From Parelaphostrongylus tenuis (taxonomy: Eukaryota > Nematoda > Chromadorea > Rhabditida > Metastrongylidae), in assembly GCA_019055375.1 (NCBI GenBank), contig JAHQIW010007340.1:62001-126000 (forward strand): DNA of 64,000 nt, read 5' to 3'. Below the pieces are notes generated by a model, which saw nothing but the letters and a program-made list of their open reading frames with translations, did not search any database and was not told the origin of the DNA. Below are positions 48,801 through 60,800 of the stretch, piece after piece; the stretch's first letter is position 1, and each line of letters opens with the position of its first letter. The translations under genes and the position numbers were made by a program.

Positions 48801-51800
48801 TCAGTGCCTTTCGAGAGACCCGTAGATGTTTGCAGTCCCAGGGAATTCAGTACCTGAACACATAGGATGTCGATAAGACGATGAAAAAGCCTCATGTCTA
48901 GCATGGAAGCAAATGTTTTAAAACCTTCAAGGAAGCTGAATGATCTGCAACTCTCGATTCAAGACAGGAGTTGAACCTGTGTTCCATCCATACCGAAGCG
49001 CGTGCTACCACTGCTCCTACCGAGGCCACCGCTTTCTTTACGATATAAGAAAAAATCTTGGGGAGTACCCGGCGTATATCTGTTTTCTCAAGATCCAAAA
49101 GAATCTTTCTTCCCCAGAGTTTTTGTCTGACTCTTCCTCTAAGTGGTCATTTAGCTGCTAAACTTTTGTCACCCTGCTATTAAGTAATGTTATGATGTTG
49201 TAAATATATATCCGAGAGTTGAGCGATATGCAATACCTTCAGCCTCAGGCGGAAGCTAAACCCGCATTTCATCCATGCTGGGGTGCGCGCTACCCCTATA
49301 CTATCGAAGCCACCCTTTTGCTCCTACTCTTTCTTCACTATAAACAATTGAATTTATGAATGAAAGATGAAGCAACCAATCCTTGGCGGATCTGCTCTGG
49401 TAAGCACATGTAGGAAGTGGATACAGTTCAGCTGACAGTTTTTCTACATGTGTATCCTATATGAATTCTATGGATAGTTTATATCGAAGAAAGGTGGCAG
49501 CAAAGCGGTGATCTCAATGGTGCAGTGGTAGCATGAGCTGTAAGCGTGGATAAAGAACGAGAACTTCCGCCTGGAATCAAATGTTTACCTTATCACTAAA
49601 CACTCTTAAACTGTCATTTAACGTTCTCTAAATGCACTGGAGATCTATAGCAACTAGTTGCATTGAACAGCGGTCAACGACACCACGAAACTTCACAATG
49701 CAAGAATTGTAGAGTTCTATAGCCGTGCGACTAATCATTGCTTATTGTTGATCGCACATAAAAAGTGACTATCTGTTATCACTGCAGTTCATTAAATGAA
49801 AATTCTTATCATCCTTTGCTTGCACTTCTTTTATTCTCCTATTAAGTTCTGGTGAACAGGCCTGGTTTGTTCCACTGAAGTTGCCCACTCTCTGTCGAGA
49901 AGACGTACATAAATTACCTGAGCGCAGAATGTTCTGCTATACCAACAACTTGTAACACTTATCCATTGGTAATCCGACGAATTCGGGACCGAGTTTTTTT
50001 CACAAAAATTAACAGAACTCAAGTGTTAGACGGTAACGATTTCAAAAACTGATTTCATTCGCTGGAAGAAACTTTTCATAGAAGTGTTAGTAATCATTCG
50101 AAAGTTCAAATCTCTGTATAAAGCCCCACGTCGATGGTTATTCAAAATAATCTTTTATAAGGCTGTAAAATCCGAGATAAAATTATATTTCACACTCGCC
50201 TTTCGCCTCCGCTTTTATTACGAGTATAATTCGCTGGAAGCACGAAAAGCAACGTGTCGATAGTTTTCCCTAGTATTAGAGCAATATGTTTTTAACTAAC
50301 ATTTCTATCGATGAGGTAAAATAATCCCCAATTGAATAACAATTGAGATGGGATCAATCGCCCCGCCACTCCGCTCCCCTGTCTTGCTCCACGCTCCAGG
50401 AATTAACCGGTAAAGAAGGTCCTTGAAAATAAACTCGATCAATCTTCTCAACTAAACGATATTTCCAAAACAATAAGCACAACGTTGGAGTTATTGCATC
50501 TTACGACATCGAATTATTACAAAGTCTAAACAAAGAGCTCTGTCCGGCGAGGTTAGGAGCACAAATTTTTTTCCTTTCCCCTACAGCTCTATCAAATGAT
50601 CCTATCCAAAAAGCAAACACATTTTTAAGTTCTTTGAAACTTGTGTTATCGAATTAGTACTAGCACTCTAAGGGAGGAGTTTTGTCCAGCGAAATCTAAG
50701 CGAGATAAGAAAATAAACAAGTGGACGTGTGAAACATAATATTATTAGAAGTTTTACAGCGCCATAAAAGGGTGTTTTGAAAAACTGACGTAGGCTTCAA
50801 GCCAAAAATTTGAGCTTTCAATGATTACTAACATTCTTAATAAAAGTTCATGTCCAGCGTGAGATTGGCTCATAAATTTGACGCCGTCTAACGGTTTATA
50901 AATTTGTCGCCTCTAACGTATACCAAATGAACTTCTCCTCTAAACTTTCAGTAATCATGCGATAGCTTGAAGCTCAGCAATTACTCGACAACTTAGATCT
51001 CGCTCGATTAGGGCCTGTGGATGACTCTTCAGCAAGTGCTGAGCAGCCGTTTCATAGCTTAAATCTCGGTGATTCCAAAACTGAACCTGCAATTTGCGAT
51101 GGTTTTTATGGGGTGCCGCGAGAGCAAAAAGATTACGTTCTACCTTCATAGTTCTCTTCGCACATGAAAGCTATGCATGCACTAAGAATGTGTTGTGTAG
51201 AGGACTTTATGGAGCATGAGAATATCAAAAGGAATTCAGAAGCTTCCCGAAGAAGAAAAAATTCGTTGATTTGATAACGAAAATCGCGTTTCACGCGACG
51301 ATTTTGACAGTCGCCCCTGGAGGTTGCTTTTTTTTCCTTTATTTAGTAGTATTCTCTCCATATCTATTGTTTAGTTTAGCTCAGATGTTGGAGAGACTTC
51401 ATTCAATTTTCCTTCAAATGATAGCTTTCCATTTTCGTTTGGTATTACTAGTAAACGCGCTATGAAGTTCACACAACAGGCTGAGTTTCAAGTGCAAAAC
51501 GTAATCTTTCTTCACTCTTACAGCCCCTAAAGAAATTCCCAAACCTCAATGCAGTTTCAAAATCATCGGGATTTTTGCCATCAAATGACTTATTGAATTA
51601 CCAATGAAAATGTGGTGAAAAACCAAGCACAGACCATTTGAAACGTCCATTCTCTCGCCATGGCTACAGTGTAATAACATTTTCAAAAACTGTGCCCAGT
51701 CTTAGATTGGTCGTTTCTCAAGCTACAGAAAGGCTAGTGAAACTCTGATAAAGGAACTCTGCCTGGCAAAAAATCCAAACAAACACGAGTGCAAAGTATC

Positions 51801-54800
51801 TAGCATCTGGAAACAAAACATAGTATTCTCCTTATTGCAACACCGCACCAATATAGTGCCTTCAAAAACCAAGTCCAGCGTTAGAATCGCAATTGTTTGA
51901 AATATTGAACTATTATCAAAAGGAAGATATGGGACGACCTAATATGCAGACGATTTCAAGATGCCCAAATTCGACACATAAGCTCAAGAAACTACCTCGC
52001 TCGAAAAATTTCTGTCATAAATCTTCAAGGGTGAAATACACCTTTTCTGGAGTGAACCTTGCCAAATTGACCTGCTTTCAAGCGACTATCGAATGAGTAT
52101 TCAATGATGAGGTGAAAAAATTTCTGTAACCCATTAACACTTTTCTTACTCGCATTCTTCAACACGAACTATCCTCAAAGTTCGTACAGTCCATTATGAG
52201 ATAGATTATGCTATCAAATGAACAACTAGGAGAAAGGTGGATCATAAATGACTCGCATTCATCGTGAGAATCGAGGATGAGAAGAAAGCTAGAGAACCAA
52301 ATTGCATAATTGCCTAAACACACCTCTTCAGTCATCAGGTCTTTGACGGAGCATCTCCACCAGATATCTGCTCCCTTTTCTTCTACGAGGTCAGCAACAT
52401 GCTCCACTAATTCCTTCGAGATATAAGCCACACCTGAATATACGTACTAACAGCTCAGATTACGCCCACGTTTTACTCTTTGCTTTCTGTATCTTTCATT
52501 CTATTATATAGCTGAACACCTACTACTTCTAGTGCCAACAGTCACACCATTTTAAGCTTGAATGAGTCTACGTCTTTCTAGAAACATGTACTTTGCTCAC
52601 CATTTTCATCTACGAGGGCAGGAATGGGTGTCCCCCACACACGTTGGCGAGAGATGCACCATGACCGACGGCCCGAAAGCATTCGGCACAATGTGTCCCT
52701 CAAATCTGCAAGGCATCGAATTTATTTCTGGATCTCAGCGATCAGTAGCTATGTCACCAATTGGTCTCCACAAAAAACTACTCGCCTGTGCCTTCGGTAC
52801 CAACTTGGATACCTTCCACAAGTTCAGCTGCTCGTTTTGCAACCGAAGAAACATTGAAGAACCACTGTGCACTGCTACGTATTATCACGGGCTAAGACAT
52901 TTTTTATGAGTTAATTGAATTCAAGGATACATCTGTGAAGGTTGAGTAGGATGAAAACACTCAACTTCAGGCGGGAGTTGAATCCACGTTTTCACCCATA
53001 TCGAGAGCTACATTACACCGCCGATATAACCGCTTCACTATCACTCTTTCTTTGATATAAACAATATCGACACGAGCTACCAAACCAAACCGGTTTTTGG
53101 TTGGTTTCTCATAGCTACAACAGTTTTCATCAAAGCAAGAGTGGTGGCAAAGCTGTGGCCCCGGTGGGATTGGTATAGACGCTCAGCCGATAAGTTGAAA
53201 CGCGAGTTCAACTCCCGAGTAGACCGTATGTTTTGCAAACCACTCAGCATTCTCAGATGAACATCTGCAACGAGATATCACTGATAGAAAAGTGTAAACT
53301 GAGGAATATGATAGATAGAACAAAAAGACATAATGGTCTACTATACATGGCACAACGGACCGCATATTTATGAGACGAAATCTCTGGATAGGGAAGAAAC
53401 AACTTGAGAAAATACCTTTTTCGTTCGCCAATCGTAAGGATAAGAATGTTGGTACTTGTTCTGGTGAACTACATCCTTTTTTAATATCCTGAAATAGTTA
53501 TTAGCTCAGTCGACCGCATTTGAAGGAGATCTTTCTATAAATAATGGATTTTGTAGTAATAGATCACCAAGATAAGTATAGGGATCAAAAACTGACTAAA
53601 GATTTGAAAAAAGCTAGTTATATAGAAACCCGACATGAACTAGCAACGAATAACTATACTGGACACTTCGATTCTGTAGTGATGAGGTAGTTTTCTCTCA
53701 TTTGATCTCATAAGGTGATTATTTTGCTATTCTGCATATTTTGGATCGGAGAAAAATATTCTTCGAAGCCAGGTCAACTAACTTTAGAACTTCTTGCTTG
53801 TCCTTCGTTGAGCACGTCTTTAGCCTCAAGATCAACACCCATATGTCGTGTATATCGACCGTCTTCATCTACGAAACTCTCCACCTTATAATTATCAGCT
53901 GCTGCAATCTGAAAGAAAGTAGAGACTCTTCGGTATAAACTGTCGCAGGTGTCAGCAACCATTTTCAACGGGTTTGTTGGGTATTTACATATCAGCTATG
54001 TAACCTAGTTGACCCGATAGACTATTCATGAAAACAGTCATGGACAAGACCCAATTCTTCTTAGAGATAGAGGATCTCTGATGCAGCAAGCCTTCCTGAA
54101 CCCACTTTTCACAAAAGGTTAACAGATAATTGAAGAAAAGGTGTAGATAGAATTGAACCATCATAAAATTGAGGGACTTCTTGCTAAAAAAGAAGCAAAA
54201 ATGAGAGATACTTCATAGTCGGTGAATCCATGGGCGAACGACGTGTGGACTACACCAGTTCCCATCGACATCGTCACATGTTTGCCGGCCAAGATCGGTA
54301 GTGCAAGTTCGGGATGCCTGCAAAATCGAGCAGTAGTAACTCCCAAGACCGACCCTGTCTATTAATTTCGGCACTGTTCGATATTTCACAGATTTTTCCC
54401 TTTAAGTCACTATACGAGATCGTCCCAAGGAATTTCATTCTCACAATAACGTCCTGACGATTTCGCCTTCCTCTGAGCTTAGAAATATCATGTTGCCTAC
54501 AACCCTGTCAGCCAAAACATCTGCATTACATCATCATATAAAAAACCTATCGGCATCGTTTCTCTTCAAGTAGTGATGCTTTAGCTGACTGAGTTATAGA
54601 CAGCTTGATCTTACCATCCTACGAAAGGAGACAAAACCACCAAAAACGTCAGCTGTCAAAATAGATCCAGTGATGCAGAGTGATGTGCAAAATTTTGCGT
54701 CAGACGGGACTCAAACTCGCATCTCATTCTACGCGGGAACACGTGCTCTAATCCGTTGCACTACTGATCCCAATTTTGTCCACCACTCTTTCTACGCTAC

Positions 54801-57800
54801 AACTCATCTATTTGTCAGCAATTCACAGTCAACGGTCTGACTCAGGTAATCGGTATCGAGAATGAACCAAGTCACACTGACAGAAAGATTGGTGGGCAAA
54901 ATGGGTAGCAGCGGAACGGGTTAGAACACGCGCTCCCAGATAAAGTGATCTGCGAGATCGGGTCCCGCCTGATGCAAAAATTTTGCATATCACTCTACAT
55001 CACTGGGTACATCTGTAACATCATACCTTCGCTAGAAGCAATTAAATAAGATAAATTCTATCAGAATATAGTTTATTATTAGAATATCTTGCTTTAGCAT
55101 TCGAAGAAAAGACTGCGAAATTTCAGAGCATTTTCGGATAGCAGTACCATATATTGCGAGTGGTGCAGAGGCTAAAGGTGCTCTGCGACACAAGTGGGGT
55201 CGATGAATCAATGGTTGATAGTTCGACCCGCGCTAGGCTCACCAAACTTTCTATCCCTCCTCGTTCGGTGAATTGGTTGATACCGAACTTCTTTGAAAGA
55301 TTAGCGACACTATCTTAGTACATCAGTGAGCTACCGCATGTTATTCTAAAGATCACATATGCAGTCGATCATCTCAAACGATTCTACATGAAAACAAATG
55401 CTTGAGACATTCACCAAGAGTTCGATCGACGCCAACAGCTTTATAGTCCAACTCTTAAAACTCAGACATACACGGAAAACGCACTCAAAACCATGCATAT
55501 GTAAAAATATCTTTAGTTTAGAAAATAGGCTTCAAGTAGCGGTCTAGATATTAAAAGGCACAAAATTACCACCAACCAGCAACTCTTGTAATGTTTTCCA
55601 ATTAAGATTCTCCCTTGAAATCGACCGACTACTGTTGCTGACCGTCCCATCGTTTCGGTTATTGATGAGAGCAGCGGTTCAGCCACAATATAGAACTCAG
55701 AAACTGGAGCTCTGAATCGCATTAACATATTTCCACATTTAGAAAACCTAGAAGAGGACCTACTTTGCCTTATCATCAAATGAAAAAACCAAATAGTAAG
55801 CGTCTGGAGATATGCAGATAGCACTGTTCAAAGGAAGAGTCCAGGGCGTTGAGGTCCACACCTGGAAGAGGGAGAGAACAACACACTGCAATTGTACACT
55901 GCATAGAACCATCATAGATGTTCAGTATGTGTTCCTCAGTATGTGCACTCTACTAAAGAAAATATTTGGAGCTGCCTGCTGAGCTAGAAAATGTTAATCT
56001 CAACACTACACATGACAACATTGGATTGATCTGGCAAACTAAGCTCTGCATGGGATCGATGAATTACTAACTGATTTGATCCACGAGGGACTGGTGCAAT
56101 CCACAAAACTACTTAGATTGAAATGCTTATTTCCCGACTAGTCAAGATGTTCTTTCATTGCAAATTCGATTTGCATAGTTTAAAAGACTATAGGCTTTGA
56201 ACTCACCAAGGAATAGATAACAATTGGTTTTGACCCCTTTCCAACGGATACATTCAGCTCTTCAGGTGTTACATTTATCATCTAAAATAAGTTTTATATT
56301 CAACCGTTTTTTAAGACCTCGCATAAAACAAATACATCCTGACGACATATTTTGAGCCTTTCATGAGGTGTGTTACGGCACTTATATAGTGCAATACACG
56401 TGTTTCGGCTCTGAAGCCTTGTCAGTTGCACGACGTCCGTCGACGAATAAGCTACAGCGTAAGTAAAATAAAGACTCACCTAACTCACGAATAACATTTC
56501 ACTGCATCTTCAGTGACGTGACCACCGGACATATCAGTAATATGTTACCCATGGGTGAAATGAGTTTTCATTTTACACACGATGTAACGTGTTCGTTGAC
56601 AATTCCTCTATGTAAGAGGGTTCTCCCCCGAAAGGGATTAGCATAGGTGAGCAACGATGTGCAAATGGCAAGGCTTCAACGCCTAAAAACGCGTGTTGCA
56701 CTTCATAAGTGCTTCACGACCTGACCCCCCGTGCAGACCTCACGAAAGGCTCAAAATATCCTTTCAAGATGTGAAATAAAAGTCTTGTAGCACTTTTTTT
56801 TTCTCTCAACCCATTGCCCAACTTTTTGGAGACAAAGGCTTCTGCGATTTCATACACACGTCACTAGATCGCTTAAATCTCTGCGATTCCAATACTGTAT
56901 TTTCCTTCACAAAAGCTTTGTTAAAATGCTGTAGTAGTAAAGATAAAGTTGAGTTGCATTCTCAAGACCGCCTCGAAAGGGTGCGATTTTCGTAAATTAT
57001 TTGGCAATTTTTTCCTTGTTTTGCGGAAATTTCGAGGTTTTCCGCATTAAAAATGTAGAAGAAACATTGTTCTACCGTTACATGTGCTTAAGCATCTATC
57101 ATTCTATTAGTTCGTTCCATGAGTTTTAGCGCTATAGCAATAAACACCAAATCTATTAAACAGAAGTATTGAAATAGCATGATTTGGGCATTGTTCAGCT
57201 GTGTATTTTCATACAAATATTTTTATACACAACTTGTCTATATTTGATTCAAGATGGAGCTGTCTTAGAATAAATTAGCTTGCTACTCATGCCATGAATG
57301 GCGTGTAGGGCAAAATGCTAGTCAAGCGGCGTGTAAGTTGGTGGAGCTTAGGGCGATGATACGGTCGTAGAAAGGACTACTAGGAAGTGGTTAGCAAAGT
57401 TTGAAGCCGGAGAAAACAAAATGGAGGATTAGTGTCTCTCGAGTCGTCCACAAGAAACTCCATTAACCTTGAGCGCCGCTTCACTAGCATTTTCCCTTGC
57501 TCGCCATTCATCCATGAGTAGCAAGCGAATTTGTTCCCATCGCAGCTCCATCTTGAAGCAAGTATAGGCAAGTTGTATATCAAAATATTCGCAGAGTAAT
57601 GCGGAATTTGATGGTATCAAAATCATGCAATTTTAATTACTTCTGGCTATTGAATTTGGTGATATGCTCTAGTGGCAAAACCTATGGAACAACCTGATAC
57701 ATTGCCAAGCAAAACTGCTGAAGGCTGAGCCTAGAAATGCGAAACAATCTCCTAATCGCTCATTCAGGGCTCTTTAGATACCTTCTGAAAAATAGACTTG

Positions 57801-60800
57801 CCTTGAATTAGTTGAAATTTCGTTAAAATTTATAGTATCGGATAGAAACTAAAAATCTGTCAATGACTATCTACAATCCCTAGTCAGTTCAAAAATACAC
57901 TTTGCGCGTAACATATGTTTTTATATTCGCTGTTACACCGCTCTAAAAAGGCCTTTCCAGAAACCACGGACGGTATCAGCATTCCACAGCTATCGACTAC
58001 TAGAGCTACTACTAAAGCTACACCTACCACTACGACTACTGTCCTTAAAACTGAAAAATCCTTATTCATAAAGGGTTGAGAACGATATGTGATAAAAAAA
58101 ATTGCACCGCTGTGACTATATAAATCAGAGAATATCCTGCAATCATTAGATATCAAAAAGTAACATACTCTGAAGCGAAAAAAGACGGCAGTGCTTATGT
58201 GCTCGTCATTGTATTCAAGTTCAGATTCAGCCAAAGCAGTACGAGAACTTGGTGACCTAAATGATAAGATAGACTGATTAAAATGAAAAGAAAGTAAAAA
58301 AAATATCACTGCTAACCAATAAACAGGTTTGAAGTCACGATAGACGATATTATTCTCGATCATCTTTGCGAAAAGCCGCAATTCTGCAGCCACATACTTC
58401 GAATCCATGGTCAGATATGGACTTGTCCATGCAGCTGAGACGCCCCAACGCCTAAATTTCATGCTAATAAACAAATCTTAGCACTAAAAATGAAACTAAC
58501 AAGTCCTACTCTCGACTTACTTGAACGAATTCATCTGTTTCAAGATAGACTCTGCCGCTAATTGGCGGGCAAGAGCACGAATTTCTAAAGCAGACTTCCC
58601 CTAAATGTTGTAGGCTGTTGCTAAATAGATGTTTATCTCAAAGACTCAAACTTACCTTTACGTTTTTGCTGATTTTCATCTCAATAGGTAAGCCATGGCA
58701 ATCCCAACCTGGACGAAATCGAACTCTTAAGTGATAAGAAACGTCTGCATAGTATCAAAGAGTGTTACGAAATGGAAGGATCTAACCGATATCCAAGGGC
58801 TATTCGACTTTTTACGATGAAATCCTTCAGAATTTTGTTTACTGCATGCCCAGTATGCACTGCGCCGTTGGCGTATGGAGGTCCATCAAGTAGCTCGAAG
58901 CTGAAATATTTAAAGATATTCTGATAGCATATTTTGAGCCTTTCAGAAATCCGATATGGCGCTTCTCATGCTAGACATATGTTTGGCGTTCTAGCAAACT
59001 TCACCAATAGCACATGTCTTTCGATATAATTGTTCCCCTACAACTAAGGGTAGCGGCGCCAAACATGTATCATTCACGTCAAATGGAGATCGCTTGACAT
59101 TGTGGTGATTTACAGTTGACTACTCACACGTTCAGCGCCGCTACCTTTGTTTGTAGAAAAACGGTCGAAGCGAAAGGTTACTACTGATGAGACTTGCTAA
59201 AACGCCGAAACGTACGTTTAGCATTAAAAGTGCCATACCGGAACTCTAAAACACTTGAAGATGTTATCAGATTATATTAAATTCTAAGCCAGGGTCTCAA
59301 AAACAGTCGAATAGAGAGGTATTGAAAATACTGTTTATCAATTAAAAATTTAATAGCATTGGAGACAAAGAACTTTGGTATCACCACTCCATGACCCTCA
59401 GCATCCATATGCATGACAGCAAGACGAATAAAGAAAGGTAACAATGACATACAGAGAGGGATAGTGCGGTGGCTCGTGATGCAGTGTACCAAAAAGCAAG
59501 GTGATCAGCAAGGCCCTGGCTCAACCACCCTCACCAACACTTTTGCAAACAATCAACGAGTGCTTTGGCTCGATGTAAAGTATACAAAAATAAAGCTCTC
59601 GGTGTTGATCAATCCCTGAGAATTATGCATGCAGTCCACTCCACCAAGCATCGTTTAAGATAACTGAATGCATATCTGGTGTTTACAATGACTTGAGGAA
59701 GACTAGCGATTCACTAAGGCAGTGCCTTCCAGGCGTTCTCTCAGATAAGTCTGGCATTCAACGACTCCTAGGGAATGGAAGGCATGGTGAGCCTATTGAG
59801 CTCTATGATCACACCGTCGAGCAAGATTGATCGTCCATATGTGCATCACAGAGCACCTCAAACCACTACGCTACACGCGCTCTTTGGTTCGGGTACCAGG
59901 AAGACTGCAAGGAAAACCGTCTCGACCAGCTTTCTACGACATTTCTGAAGGAGACGTAATTCTCAAGCAGCAGCTGAAGCAACAAATGAGATGAGCCTCA
60001 GATGAAATTCGCCGAGATACAGACCGAATGCACCAAGTGCTGAGATCGTCGAGGTGAAGTGTGTTGATGGATCGCGTGAAATAAATCAGTAACTCACACT
60101 TTGCTACGTGCACTGTCTTGGAGCTGCCAATCGTACAAATCCATAAGGCCGCCACAGTCCGCCAGTTGTCGATCAAGAACTCCACGATTTGATGACTTCA
60201 CATGATTCACGAAAGACGTACGGGGTAGGAAAACATTTGTTTTCTTCTTCTCGGTAGCAGCAGAAGTTGACTCGGCATTTATAATATTCAAGTGACTTGA
60301 GTATATCCTGAAAAAGAAAAACGCTTCTTTTTGCTGGACGAAAACAAATGAGGAAATGACCCTTATGGACAGGAAATTTTTATAAGAGTGTGATTAACCA
60401 TTCGAAAGCTCAAATCTTTAGCTAATGCGCGACGTGGCCGTTTTTTTTTCAAAAAGCCTCTTTATAACGCTGCAGCAGAAAGAAAACATTTGTGTTTTAC
60501 ACATGCACATTTCTTGCAGGACAGAACTCTTTACTCAAATTTTGAGCAACCATTCGATAGCGTAAGTTTCGACGATTCCAACTGTCCGCTTATTTCCTGT
60601 AAATACCCTTTCACTGTAAAGAAATAGGGAAAATTTGATCGAGTTTCACATAAGCGGCGCATTTGCTTGTCGACTGATGTGAGCGCTGCGTATGTGCTGG
60701 TCGTGGATCGATATAATGATCAATTGCTCGGGTTGACGAGACTCACATTTGGAGTGCAATTTCTGTTAAATAATTTGAGATTTTTTCTCCGCTTCAAAAA

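Larger units (their letters stand above)
58922..59269. mobile_element. Divergent copy (E4) of the hammerhead palindrome family
   Basis: Left end TGATAGCATATTTTGAGCC matches E1 and E3. Arms contain GTAGCGGCGC in inverted orientation and a ribozyme at each end. Lies in the iars-2 intron 60097-58901, which starts 22 bp from the exon carrying HTGH. Confidence 0.65.

Noticed and set aside
52562..52909. 115-codon plus-strand frame
   Set aside because: Antisense shadow of iars-2 exons 14 and 15, which carry family signatures on the minus strand.
55711..55764. Apparent frameshift and stop in iars-2
   Set aside because: A standard 52-nt GT-AG intron restores the frame in both directions, so no pseudogene call is needed.
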